This document shows, piece after piece, positions 12,745 through 24,162 of a stretch of 64,000 nucleotides of DNA (positions are counted from its first letter, which is position 1; each line of letters opens with the position of its first letter). The notes beneath the pieces are model-generated. The model had not been told where the DNA came from. It searched no databases and saw nothing but the letters and a program-made list of their open reading frames with translations. The position numbers and the translations under genes are program-made. Source of the DNA: Archivesica marissinica (taxonomy: Eukaryota > Mollusca > Bivalvia > Venerida > Vesicomyidae); assembly GCA_014843695.1 (NCBI GenBank), contig CM026395.1, positions 46,838,671 to 46,902,670 of the forward strand. Reading direction: 5' to 3'.

Positions 12745-13222
12745 ACTTAGCTCCAGCCACGTAGTTCCACACCCGTAGCTCCACACCCGTAGTTCTTCAC
12801 CCGTAGCTCCAGCCATGTAGCTCCACACCCGTAGCTCCAGCCATGTAGCTCTACACCCGTAGCTCCAGCCATGTAGCTCCACACCCGTAGCTCCAGCCAT
12901 GTAGTTTCACACCCGTAGCTCCAGCCATGTAGTTCCACACCCTTATCTCCACACCCGTAGCTCCAGCCATGTAGCTCAACACAAGTAGCTCCAGCCATGT
13001 AGCTCCACACCAGTAGCTCCAGCCATGTAGCTCCACACCCGTAGCTCCAGCCATGTAGCTCAACACCCGTAGCTCCAGCCATGTAGCTCCACACCCGTAG
13101 CTCCAGCCATGTAGCTCAACACCCGTAGCTCCAGCCATGTAGTTCCACACCCTTATCTCCACACCCGTAGCTCCAGCCATGTAGCTCCACACCCTTATCT
13201 CCACACCCGTAGCTCCACTCAC
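12745..13222. repeat. 28-bp tandem array
   Basis: About 17 copies of GTAGCTCCAGCCATGTAGCT plus CCACACCC, with some shortened units lacking the CCAGCCATG half. It abuts the preceding minisatellite with only about 10 bp between them. Confidence 0.95.
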
Positions 13223-13382
13223 GTACTTAATTACTATCGACATAACTTTCAAAATTTGATATTTGCAAAAGGTTCAAAAATGCATCTATAGAGGAAGACA
13301 AGGTGTATCAATATGTATATTGCATAGGTGTCAGAAATATCAGAAAGCACTCCTACACACATTTTCAAAAAATCTATTTACT

Positions 13383-13622
13383 CGAACCCTCTCGAGATTG
13401 GCCTGCACACAAATGTAGATATAGTTACGAGCCTTCGAACCCTCTCGAGATTGGCCTGCACACAAATGTAGATATAGTTACGAGCCTTCGTACCCTCTCG
13501 AGATTGGCCTGCACACAAATGTAGGTATAGTTACGAGCCTTCGTACCCTCTCGAGATTGGCCTGCACACAAATGTAGGTATAGTTGCGAGCCTTCGAACC
13601 CTCTCGAGATTAGCATCCACAC
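13383..13622. repeat. 53-bp tandem array
   Basis: About 4.5 copies starting at 13383, 13436 and 13489, each with CCCTCTCGAGATTGGCCTGC and AGTTACGAGCCTTCG. The last copy diverges after CTCGAGATT. Confidence 0.93.
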
Positions 13623-14218
13623 ACATATAATGTTCTCGCAGACATATTCCATTGTCCTATGTAATTATTGTGTACATACTTTATTCGTTGGTTCCTTGTG
13701 CTCAACATTCTTAAGATATGATCTTTCAAGAAACCGACAATGGATTCCTCAATATTTGCTGCCATCTGAAAAATAGGGCAATGCACTCAATAAAGTCACT
13801 GTTATATTCACAATCTACTGTATAATGCATTTCTATAAAAGTCAAAGAACTATTATTGTATGTTTTCCAATTAGATATAGAAAATTATTATTGAAATAAA
13901 ATGTGTTATTCCACTGGTTGAAAGCAGTGGAATAACACATTTAATGTCCCATTGGTTTGCACGTGTGGTACCAACAGGCACAATACACCAATTTATGCTT
14001 TGTCCCCTATGGTCATATGCTGTTTGCAAACGCGACTTTAAGTGTGATTGGCAGGTTAAGGGATAAGTAACGCCATTAACATACAGTATTCTCTATGTAC
14101 TGAATGCTATTTATTGACTTGTAGTTTGGTTTACTGTAGGATTCCTTTTCTCAAACTATTTCGATTTGAATTCTTCTGGGAGTTGTTTCTCAATGGCCTC
14201 CATATAAAAAATGTTTAC
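13623..14218. other. Single-copy AT-rich DNA with one perfect hairpin
   Basis: No gene seen. It contains the 18-bp hairpin described separately. Confidence 0.5.
13899..13942. repeat. Perfect 18-bp inverted repeat (hairpin, 8-nt loop)
   Basis: Left arm 13899-13916 (AAATGTGTTATTCCACTG) and right arm 13925-13942 are exact reverse complements around the loop GTTGAAAG. It could be the core of a small foldback/MITE or a structured RNA element; a terminator role is not implied in a eukaryote. Confidence 0.9.
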
Positions 14219-14687
14219 AACCAGATACAACCAACTGTCATCATCATGAAATCAGATACAACCAACTGTCAACATCATGAAACCAGATACAACCAACTGT
14301 CTTCATCATGAAATCAGATACAACCAACTGTCATCATCATGAAATCAAATACAACCAACTGTCTTCATCATGAAATCAGATACAACCAACTGTCATCATC
14401 ATGAAACCAGATACAACCAACTGTCATCATCATGAAACCAGATACAACCAACTGTGTCCATCATGAAACCAGATACAACCAACTGTGTCCATTATGAAAC
14501 CAGATACAACCAACTGTCTTCATTATGAAACCAGATACAACCAACTGTCTTCATCATGAAACCAGATACAACCAACTGTCTTCATCATGAAACCAGATAC
14601 AACCAACTGTCTTCATCATGAAACCAGATACAACCAACTGTCTTCATTATGAAACCAGATACAACCAACTGTGTTCATTGTGAAACG
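14219..14687. repeat. 31-bp tandem array
   Basis: About 15 copies of CCAGATACAACCAACTGTC plus TTCATCATGAAA, with CATCATC, TGTCCATC and TTCATT variants. Confidence 0.95.
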
Positions 14688-14851
14688 TTTATGGAACACG
14701 AAGATGGCCTGAAACAACTGGGACATGCAGCTTTATAATATGCATATTCGTATTCAGCGTATTGTGTTGCACGTGGTGATATATATTAAACACATTCTAG
14801 GAACTTTAATTTCGTATGAATTATTGTCCAACCTAATTCTATTATTCTATG

Positions 14852-14999
14852 GTTCGCTCGGAGAGGTGGGTTTTCTCCAGGTATTCTGGTTTTCTCCAGG
14901 TATTCTGGTTTCCTCCCAAATGAATGACCACATATACGCTTTCATCCGCGGCACGGAAAGTTTGATAAATCTTGTTTCGCAATTGTGGTAAAATAAATA
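14852..14999 (+). mobile_element. 5'-truncated SINE (family B)
   Basis: GGTGGGTTTTCTCCAGGTA matches the core of the SINEs at 28336-28507 and 63181-63445, and the tail CTTGTTTCGCAATTGTGG followed by an AAATAAATAA stretch has the same style. The segment TTTTCTCCAGGTATTCTGG is duplicated inside. The tRNA-like head is missing. Confidence 0.75.
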
Positions 15000-15128
15000 A
15001 CGTTTATAAATATGATTCTATAACAAAACCTACTTTGGTCACTTCCTCTCTAAATTGCATTTCAAATCGAATGTTCTTCTCATAATTCACACGTCTTCTT
15101 AGAAAATTGATTTCTATGTCCTGAAACA

Positions 15129-16791
15129 GTAATGGTTATTTAGTATATGTGTTTATCTTCCCCACCCACCTGTCCAACGTTACGTCTATATACAGAAACA
15201 GTAATGGTTATTTAGTCTATGTGTCTATCTTCCCCACCCACCTGTCCAACGTAGTGTCTATATACAGAAACAGTAATGGTTATTTAGTATATGTGTCTAT
15301 CTTCCCCACCCACCTGTCCAACGTAACATCTATATACAGAAACAGTAATGGTTATTTAGTCTATGTGTCTATCTTCCCCGCACACCTGTCCAACGTAACG
15401 TCTATATACAGAAACAGTAATGGTTATTTAGTCTATGTGTCTATCTTCCCCACCCACCTGTCCAACGTAACATCTATATACAGAAACAGTAATGGTTATT
15501 TAGTCTATGTGTCTATCTTCCCCGCACACCTGTCCAACGTAACGTCTATATACAGAAACAGTAATGGTTATTTAGTCTATGTGTCTATCTTCCCCACCCA
15601 CCTGTCCAACGTAACGTCTATATACAGAAACAGTAATGGTTATTTAGTCTATGTGTCTATCTTCCCCACCCACCTGTCCAACGTAACGTCTATATACAGC
15701 AACAGTAATGGTTATTTAGTATATGTGTCTATCTTCCCCACCTGTCCAACGTAACGTCTATATACAGAAACAGTAATGGTTATTTAGTCTATGCGTCTAT
15801 CTTCCCCACCCACCTGTCCATCGTAACGTCTATATACTGAAACAGTAATGGTTATTTAGTCTATGCGTCTATCTCCCCCACCCACCTGTCCAACGTAGTG
15901 TCTATATACAGAAACAGTACTGGTTATTTAGTCTATGCGTCTATCTTCCCCACCCACCTGTCCAACGTAACGTTTATATACAGAAACAGTAATGGTTATT
16001 TAGTCTATGCATCTATCTTCCCCACCCACCTGTCCAACGTAGTGTCTATATACAGAAACAGTAATGGTTATTTAGTCTATGCGTCTATCTTCCCCACCCA
16101 CCTGTCTAACGTAACGTCTATATACAGAAACAGTAATGGTTATTTAGTCTATGCGTCTATCTTCCCCCACCCACCTGTCCAACGTAACGTCTATATACAG
16201 AAACAGTAATGGTTATTTAGTCTATACGTCTATCTTCCCACCCACCTGTCCAACGTAACGTCTATATACAGAAACAGTAATGGTTATTTAGTCTATGCGT
16301 CTATCTTCCCCCACCCACCTGTCTAACGTAACGTCTATATACAGAAACAGTAATGGTTATTTAGTATATGCGTCTATCTTCCCCCACCCACCTGTCTAAC
16401 GTAACGTCTATATACAGAAACAGTAATGGTTATTTAGTCTATACGTCTATCTTCCCCCACCCACCTGTCTAACGTAACGTCTATATACAGAAACAGTAAT
16501 GGTTATTTAGTATATGCGTCTATCTTCCCCCACCCACCTGTCTAACGTAACGTCTATATACAGAAACAGTAATGGTTATTTAGTATATGCGTCTATCTTC
16601 CCCCACCCACCTGTCTAACGTAACGTCTATATACAGAAACAGTAATGGTTATTTAGTATATGTGTCTATCTTCCCCCACCCACCTGTCTAACGTAACGTC
16701 TATATACAGAAACAGTAATGGTTATTTAGTCTATGCGTCTATCTTCCCCCACCCACCTGTCTAACGTAACGTCTATATACAGAAACAGTTA
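15129..16791. repeat. 72/73-bp tandem array
   Basis: About 23 copies containing ACAGAAACAGTAATGGTTAT and CACCCACCTGTCCAACGTAA. Units in the left half are 72 bp (24 codons, giving a 201-codon false frame). Many right-half units are 73 bp because of CCCCC instead of CCCC, and carry CTGTCTAACG instead of CTGTCCAACG: the array has two subfamily blocks. Confidence 0.96.
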
Positions 16792-16883
16792 ATGTTTTAG
16801 TATATTAACAAATATATTATGTCCTATAAATGAAGTAATTCTTATTTCATTGTACACGAGACTAACGAGTATATCTGCACTTA

Positions 16884-17501
16884 GTACTTCATACTTAGAT
16901 TATGTGTACTTCATACTTAGATTATGTGTACTTCATACTTAGATTATGCGTACTTCATACTTACATTATGTGTACTTCATACTAACATTATGTGTACTTC
17001 ATACTTACATTATGTGTACTTCATACTTACAGTATGCGTACTTCATACTTACATTATGTGTACTTCATACTTACATTATGTGTACTTCATACTTACATTA
17101 TGTGTACTTCATACTTACAGTATGCGTACTTCATACTTACAGTATGCGTACTTCATACTTACATTATGTATACTTCATACTTAGATTATGTGTACTTTAT
17201 ACTTACATTATGTGTACTTCATACTTACATTATGTGTACTTCATACTTACATTATGTGTACTTCATACTTACATTATGTATACTTCATACTTACATTATG
17301 TGTACTTCATACTTACATTATGTGTACTTCATACTTACATTATGTGTACTTCATACTTACATTATGTGTACTTCATACTTACATTATGTATACTTCATAC
17401 TTACATTATGTATACTTCATACTTACATTATGTGTACTTCATACTTACATTATGTATACTTCATACTTACATTATGTGTACTTCATACTTACATTATGTG
17501 C
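16884..17501. repeat. 22-bp tandem array
   Basis: About 28 copies of CTTCATACTTACATTATGTG plus TA; variants TTAGATTATG, TACAGTATGCG and TTATGTATA. All three plus frames are partly open; no gene. Confidence 0.96.
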
Positions 17502-17726
17502 AATATTTACCAATTTTTTGATGCGTCTGTACTCCCGTGCGTCTTGGTTCTTTATCATATAGGCTTTCTCATATTTCTGTAATTAATATTATTTGTAATA
17601 TTTTATTTCAACATATACATGCAAATCGGAATTGACCGTGTTTAAATCTGCAATAAAACATGGTTTAGCGCATGATGGTCATATTAAAATCTAAACAAAT
17701 ATTTGTATTTGTGTTATTTATTGTCG

Positions 17727-17832
17727 AATAAAACATGGTGTGTCGTTTCTTTGTTCGGGAATTAACCACTCACTTAGGCCTACAACCTGCGCGGTTAATT
17801 CCTCAGTATCAGACTCCAAACCATGTTTTATT
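17727..17832. repeat. Nested inverted repeat (MITE-like hairpin)
   Basis: Outer arms AATAAAACATGG (17727-17738) and CCATGTTTTATT (17821-17832) are perfect complements. Inner arms GGAATTAACC (17758-17767) and GGTTAATTCC (17793-17802) are also perfect, with nearly symmetric spacing (19 and 18 nt). This two-tier palindrome is typical of a small non-autonomous DNA element. Confidence 0.75.
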
Positions 17833-18569
17833 TTCCAATGAACAACGGAAAGACAAATAGTATGAGCAATCTACTTCCACAGCCAGCTGTTAGAGAATGA
17901 AATAAAATTATTCTTGCGTTGTGAGAGCTAGTGTGGCGTCCCCCCTCGTCGGCTCTTATCTACGTCTGGTCTATTTACGGCTCTTTCCAAGGTTTAAGCT
18001 ATATAAACTCTCTGGTCGGTTGTCTAGGGGTATATTTCATTTCTCTATCAATACAATAACAACGTAACACAATGTTCTTTTCTATCTATTTTACTGGTCG
18101 TCTGGTATATTCTCCTATTTCGTATATTCAAGTTTTCGTGAATCTATGATCTCTTATCTATGTCATAATCACTTCAAGTCTCATCACCTGTTACCTTACG
18201 CAATCAAAATCGTAACATTAACGAAACAGCCAGACATATTGGCGCCTCATCAAAAGAAACCGACAACTATTACATAATCTCTCGCGGTAAGATAAATTAA
18301 CAATACACAAATTAATTTCTCATGTAATCAACTTTTTGCGCGCCTAAATAGCTTGTTGATTTTAGGCGCGAATATTGCATAACTATAGTACGGTCGTCTA
18401 TTTATAATATATACATTAGACAATCACAATACTTAGTATCGTGTGCAAAATAGCTGTTTTTGCACACTAGTAGCAAGTTACAACCAGCATTGTATGTCTA
18501 GTTTAATCCTGGTCCTACTAATCACAACTACAGTCGCTTTTATATTTGATTGTGATCATGTTAAAAATA
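17833..18569. other. AT-rich DNA with a possible dispersed repeat
   Basis: No gene. It resembles 4763-5800 in a series of blocks (GTTGTCTAGGGG, GGCGCC, AGGCGCGAA, TTGCACA) in the same order and orientation, separated by diverged AT-rich sequence. Confidence 0.4.
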
Positions 18570-19873
18570 ATGTGGGTGAAGTTAGCAGTGAGCAGTGTAC
18601 TGCCAGTGTACTGCTGTACTGCTGGCAGTGAGCAGTGTACTGCTGTACTGCTGGCAGTGAGCAGTGTACTGCTAGCAGTGAGCAGTGAGTAGTGTAATCC
18701 AGCAGTGAGTTATGTATTCTAGTAGTGAATGGTGTGTATATGCCAAATTTCGAAAAATAAATAAATAAAAATAATAAAAAATGTGTTTTTATTTTTTTAC
18801 TGCCAGTGTACTGCTGGCAGTGAGCAGTGTACTGCTGTACTGCTAGCAGTGAGTAGTGTAATCCAGCAGTGGGTAGTGTAATCCAGCAGTGAGTGGTGTA
18901 TTCTAGTAGTGTATGATGTGCAAATGCAAATTTTCGAAAAAAAATAAAAAAATAAAAAAAATTCTATCATTTTCCGTACTTGCTTTTCTGGCAGTGAGCA
19001 GTGGGGAATGTACGAGTAGTGTATTCCAGCAGTGGGTAGTGTAATCCAGCAGTGAGTGGTGTATTCTAGTAGTGTATGATGTGCAAATGTAAATTTTTGA
19101 ATAAAATAATAAAAATAATAAAAATATTGTTTATATCTTTTTCTGCTTTTCTGGCAGTGAGCAGTGGGGAATGTACGAGTAGTGTATTCCAGCAGTGGGT
19201 AGTGTAATCCAGCAGTGAGTGGTGTATTCTAGTAGTGTATGATGTGCAAATGTAAATTTTTGAATAAAATAATAAAAATAATAAAAATATTTTTATCTTT
19301 TTCCGTACTTGCTGCGTTTCTAGCAGTGAGCAGTGGGGAATGTACGAGTAGTGTATTCCAGCAGTGGGTAGTGTAATCCAGCAGTGAGTGGTGTATTCTA
19401 GTAGTGTATGATGTGCAAATGTAAATTTTTGTATAAAATAATAAAAATAATAAAAATATTTTTTATCTTTTTCCGTACTTGCTGCATTTCTAGCAGTGAG
19501 CAGTGGGGAATGTACGAGTAGTGTATTCCAGCAGTGGGTAGTGTAATCCAGCAGTGAGTGGTGTATTCTAGTAGTGTATGATGTGCAAATGTAAATTTTT
19601 GTATAAAATAATAAAAATAATAAAAATAGTTTGTATATCTTTTTCTGCTTTTCTGGCAGTGAGCATATATTTATAAAACAATAGCATGTACGAGTAGTGT
19701 ATTCCAGCAGTGGGTAGTGTAATCCAGCAGTGAGTGGTGTATTCTAGTTAGTGTATGATGTGCAAATGAAAATTTTCGGGGGAAAAAAAAAAAAAAAAAA
19801 ATTCTATCTTTTTCCGTACTTGCCTTTCTGGCAGTGAGCAGTGGAGAATGTACGAGTAGTGTATTCCAGCAGT
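18570..19873 (+). repeat. Left arm: about 165-bp monomer array
   Basis: Monomers of 163-170 bp with GCAGTGAGCAG starting near 18991, 19154, 19323, 19493, 19657 and 19831. Each has a GC-balanced half (GTATTCCAGCAGTGGGTAGT, TAATCCAGCAGTGAGTGG) and an AT-rich linker (AAATTTTTGAATAAAATAAT). The first two units (to about 18990) are a distinct terminal type with TACTGCTGTACTGCTGGCAG. The array stops mid-unit at AGCAGTG/TTACGC, where the next element begins. Confidence 0.93.
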
Positions 19874-20039
19874 GTTACGCCGCATAGAGCTCCTAACCCA
19901 TAGAGCTCTATGCGTCGTTAATGAACCGCATAAGAGCTCCTGTCCGATAGAGCTTCAATGCGTCAATATGCCCTATCGTCCCGCATTGAGCTCCTCTGTT
20001 GTCAACTACTAAAACATATTAAACTACTGAATATTTTTA

Positions 20040-20595
20040 TGCTCCCCAAAGGGAGAGCATATAGTTGCCACTTTGTCTGTCTGTCCGGCCGTCCGTTTGT
20101 TCGTCCGTCCGTTCGTTCGTTCGTCCGGGTACTTCTTGTCCGGAACATAACTCGAAAAGCATAGAAGGAAATCAAATGAAACTTGAATCTGTGATGGATG
20201 GCAATGAGATGGAGAGCATAGCGCAAGAACCATAACTCTCTGTGTTGTCATTGATGAATTATCTCCCTTTTCACTTTATTAAATGCTTGCTGTAGCATAA
20301 CTCGTAAAGTATTGAATGAAATCTAATGAAACTTGAAACGGTGATAGAGGGAAATGAGGCGGTGTATAGAGCGCGAGAACAATAAATCGCTGTGATGTAC
20401 CTACTGAATTATCTCCCCTTTTCACCTACCTTAGTATGTGCTTGTCCGGAGCATAACTCGAAAAGTATTGAAGGTAATAAAAAGAAACTTGAAGCAGTGA
20501 GAGAGGGCAATGAGGCGGAGTGCTGAGCGCAAGCACCATAACTCTCTGTTTTGTACTTACTGAATTATGTCCCATTTTCACTTTATTAAAGGCTT
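20040..20595. repeat. Dispersed repeat with three about 155-bp copies
   Basis: Starts with GGGAGAGCATATAGTTGCCA and a GTCTGTCTGTCCGGCCG pyrimidine-rich block, then three diverged copies beginning near 20136, 20287 and 20442, each with CATAACTCG(A/T)AAAG, GAAACTTGAA, GGCAATGAG-like and GAATTATCTCCC. This style is common in mollusc genomes (from memory). It is non-coding; the short minus frames over it are shadows. Confidence 0.75.
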
Positions 20596-20780
20596 GTTAG
20601 ACCCCTACTGGTCGAAGACCCGGTAATGGGGACAATAGGATTGGTCGATGTCCATCCGTCATTCCGTCCGCCCATCCCATCGTGCCCGGTCCATATCTCC
20701 TAAACCTCTTGAAGGATTTTCACGAACCTTAGTTCAAATGTTCACCCCATCGAGATGACGTGCAGAACCCATGTTCCAGC
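20596..20780 (+). repeat. Second dispersed repeat (CCCTACTGGTCGAAGACC type)
   Basis: ACCCCTACTGGTCGAAGACC, GGGGACAATAGGATTGGTCG, then a CCGTC-rich block, CATATCTCCTAAACCTC and GAGATGACGTGCAGAACC. I recognise the style as a mollusc interspersed repeat, but the family name is unknown to me. A 116-codon plus frame starts in its end and is not credible. Confidence 0.55.
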
Positions 20781-21197
20781 CATGTACTCGAACGGCCTTG
20801 CCGTACAGACAACTCGGAGGCAGACGCAGTAATGGGAGACGAGCAATCCTCATGCATTCACGTTTTTGCAGTTGTTACTACGTGAAGGTATTTCCAGTAA
20901 AGTTCGTGCGGAGTTCAGAACTAGTTCTTATCCCGTTCTGGTCAGAACGCGGAAGCGCGACGTTTGGTTTGAATAGTCCAAGACAAACGTGGCGGCTTGG
21001 CGTTCAAGGAAGTTCGTTTGCGTCCGTATCAAGTACTCGGCGTTACCACCACGTTTTATTCACTTTTCTCGGTCGTGATACTAACGCCATGCGAGGGCAT
21101 GTAGGTGTGAATAGGTGTTAGGTGTTAATTCCTACAACGCGTACGTGCATTTGTATCTACAAGTGCACGTACAAGTCATCTCAACATCTTAATTATC
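20781..21197. other. GC-balanced unique interior segment
   Basis: Less AT-rich than its surroundings. A plus frame (20771-21121, 116 codons) is open but rich in Arg/Ser with no known motif. I see no supported gene. Confidence 0.4.
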
Positions 21198-21469
21198 GGA
21201 AGTGGAGAGCTCTATGCGTCAGGTTGAAAGACACATTTTAAAGTTGATCGATAGGGCTCTCGGGAGCTATGCGTGTTTGCCGAACGCACATCGCTTCTTA
21301 GGAGCTCTATGCGTTGTGGCCTACATGTACTAGAGACCCAAATCAGCCCGTATTATAAACTTGTATCATACTATTGTTGTACCACAAACAGGACAAGAGT
21401 TACCCTTATCCTTGTATAATATATACACACACGTCTATCTTTCCATATGACGTCGGTACACATGGTGGT

Positions 21470-21712
21470 CTTCATGGTCTAAATATACAACGACTCAGTA
21501 TCAATCATGACCTCATATGGTCTAACTATGCACAGACTTAGAACCACTCATGACCTCATATGGTCCAACTATACACAGACTGAGAACCACTCATGACCTC
21601 ATATGGTCTAACCATACACAGACTGAGAACCACTCATGGCCTTCACGGTCTAAACATATACAGACTGAAAACCACACATGACCTTCACGGTCTAAACATA
21701 TACAGACTCGAT
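21470..21712. repeat. 43-bp tandem array
   Basis: About 5-6 imperfect copies of CAGACTGAGAACCACTCATG plus ACCTCATATGGTCTAACTATACA; the last units carry CCTTCACGGTC. Confidence 0.88.
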
Positions 21713-21914
21713 CGAAAGTGTTCCTATTACTCCGCTCCTGCATTTTGAGCGTACATGACACCCATTTCAGACAACAGCATATAACAACTCTGTTAGTAAT
21801 CGCATCACTCTGGCTAGAGTATACTCGCGATAGAAATTAAAAGCATGCGCAGCTGAGGTGGATTTGTACATTTAAAAGTCTGTCTATGTATAATTTTTAA
21901 AAACAGGTTAAAAA

Positions 21915-23425
21915 CGAGTGTGCCATTTACAGGTTATGTATGCCAGCCATGGTGGTCTTGAAGCCCTCTGGGGTGGACTGGTTCATGGCATGTTGAGGCA
22001 ATCGGTTCCAGATGGTGACGGTGGCAGGAAAGAAGCTGTGATGATAAGTAGACTTAGCACAGGAGGTACATGTATGTGTGTACTGTTGATTGTGATACCT
22101 GGAATATCTAGATTGTCGGAGTGGTGGTTCAGGGTTGATGTCGATGAGCTCATGCTTGATTTTATATAGCATAGTGGCCCTGGCTACGTTTCGTCTGTGC
22201 TGTAGAGTGTTCCACTGGAAGTCTTTGAGCATGGTAGTGACGGAGCTTGTTCGCTGATAGTCATGTTTGACGAATCTGGTTGCTCTACGTTGTATCATCT
22301 CCAGATTGTAGATTTGGGTCTCGGTGTAGGGGGACCAAACAGTTGAGGCGTACTATACGATGGGTCGGATATATGTCTTGTAAGCTGTCGCTTTGGCATT
22401 AGGTGGGCTTGAACACCGATGTTTCTGCGGATAAAGGACATGGTGGCATTTGGTTTCTTAGTGATATTGTCAATGTGCGATTTCCAGGAGAGATCGGGTG
22501 TGATGGAGGTATATGGCTGCGTCAGTAGGTTTTAATGGTGTGTTGTGGATGTTGTAAGTAGAGATGACTGGTTTCCGTTTGTTAGTTACATGGATTACTT
22601 CGCATGTGTCAGGGTTAAATGCCATTTGCCACTCCTATCCCATTCTTGAAGGTGGCCACGGTCATCTTGTAGCTGCCTGGCGTCTTCCTGGCATGTAATT
22701 TTTTTGTACATCAGAAAGTCGTCGGCGAAGAGGCGGACACAGTTGACTTGACTCTAGATAGTAGGTCGTTGATGTACGTAAGAAAGAGGAGGGGCACAAG
22801 GACGCTGCCCTGCGGGACACCAGACGTGACGGGGGAGATGTCGGAGTTGGCACCATCGAGAACTACTGTCTTGTTGTGTGCGACATTGTAGGAAATCTGT
22901 TATCCAGGAGTGGATACTGCACTAACTCCGTAGTGGTCGAGCTTCTGTAGCAGACGGCTGTGGCTAACTTTATCAAAGGCTTTACTGAAGTTCAGAAGGA
23001 TGTCGTCAATCTGCTGGTTACTGTTTAGGCCTTTAGCTAAATCATTGATGGTGAGTATAAGTTGAGTGTCACATGGTCGTTTTTATCGAAATCCATGCTG
23101 GTAGTCATTGAGGATGTTGAAGGATTCGAAGTGGGACATGATGCGGCTGAAGATGACATGTTCTAGAAGTTTACAGGTAACTGAGGTTAAGGAGATAGGA
23201 CGGTAGTTAGAGGGTGTAGATATGTTGCCCTTCTTAAAGATAGGAGAGACGAAGGCAGTTTCCAGTCGGATGGTATTTGGCCCTTGTCAACGGATAGTTG
23301 GAAAAACTTTGTGAGTCCTGGCGTAGGTTCAGCAGCCGCAAGATTCAGGAGTCTTGTAGAGATGTTGTCCGGACCGGCGGCCTTGTGTGGTTTGAGACCC
23401 TGTCCCAGCAATATATTCAACTATT
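21915..23425 (-). pseudogene. 5'-truncated LINE reverse transcriptase
   Basis: Minus-strand relic of a non-LTR retrotransposon ORF2. From the 5' side: KPHKAAGPDNIS and GQIPSDWK (RT domains 0-2) at about 23395-23260; NYRPISLTS-like and a D-KAFDKV-like region about 23200-22980; GVPQGSVL about 22830-22800; LFADDF (FADD in place of YADD) at 22729-22718; then the C-terminal thumb region including RRATRFV, SVTTML and HHSFFPATVTIWNRLP at 22298-21927. Frameshifts and stops interrupt it several times (for example just before LFADD), so it cannot act. The endonuclease half is missing, typical of aborted target-primed reverse transcription. It differs from the C-terminal type seen at 45 and 49 kb. It lies inside the inverted satellite structure. 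Confidence 0.93.
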
Positions 23426-23937
23426 GAGTCAATAGTAGTTAACTATTATGTATGTATCTCTTTAGACGAGTATGCACTTTAGATACTCATGAGTGTAAGT
23501 CACTAGAACTACCTTGGATACTAATTTAATGCAGCAATGTTCTGGTAATAGTGGAATAGTTGCCTTTAGATCAGTTATGTACACATTTAGTTATGTAAAC
23601 ATATTTTAAACTTAATAGTCTTAACTAAACGTATTTTAGTACATACCTTTGTAATGTTAATGTCTACAGTCGGATGCTGGAGGTATATGGGTACACAATA
23701 CTTTATTGTATTGTGGTATGTCGATCACAGTAATATAGTGTAATGCGACATTGCACGTATTATCGTCACATAACCGTAGTAGAAATGGTAAACATAGAGT
23801 TCTTGTGTGAGCGACAGTCGGAGATATGAAAACCCAACACACATTGAGATTACAGCAGCCCTCATAGCCCCATAAACATCTAGTTATGATAATTACAGTC
23901 GGTTTACGATTCCCCACTGCTGGAATACACTGGTGCC
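23426..23937. other. AT-rich single-copy DNA
   Basis: No gene supported. A 94-codon minus frame (23941-23657) has no recognisable motif. Confidence 0.5.
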
Positions 23938-24162
23938 ACAATGGTACTGAGATCGTTATACTTTAGGTATGCAATGGTACTGAGATAGTTATACTTTAGG
24001 TATGCAATGGTACTGAGATAGTTATACTTTATGTATGCAATGGTACTGAGTTAGTTATACTTTAGGTATGCAATGGTACTGAGATAGTTATACTTTAGGT
24101 CTGCACTGGTACTGAGATAGTTATACTTTAGGTCTGCACTGGTACTGAGATAGTTATACTTT
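23938..24162. repeat. 33-bp tandem array
   Basis: Seven copies of GCAATGGTACTGAGATAGTT plus ATACTTTAGGTAT; the last two have CTGCACTGG. It ends exactly where the right satellite arm starts. Confidence 0.93.

Larger units (their letters stand above)
19874..21325. mobile_element. Non-autonomous TIR element with CGCATAGAGCTC motifs
   Basis: Perfect 16-bp inverted ends, CGCATAGAGCTCCTAA at 19881-19896 and its complement at 21298-21313. Further copies of the AGAGCTCTATGCG motif occur just inside both ends, in both orientations (about 19902-19914 and 21205-21217), with degenerate ones between. The interior holds unrelated dispersed repeats and no transposase. Clustered subterminal motifs are usual for transposase binding in hAT- or MULE-type elements. 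The left boundary coincides with the break in the left satellite arm, so it may have inserted there. No target duplication was established. Confidence 0.5.

Noticed and set aside
15149..16209. Frames of 201 and 103 codons with a 24-residue repeat
   Set aside because: 72-bp array; the frame is lost where units become 73 bp, and no selection for frame is visible.
20771..21121. 116-codon plus-strand frame as a gene
   Set aside because: It begins inside a dispersed repeat, is Arg/Ser-rich with no motif, and lies within a non-autonomous element.
21918..22169. 83-codon plus-strand frame
   Set aside because: Shadow of the LINE reverse transcriptase C-terminus, which reads clearly on the minus strand.
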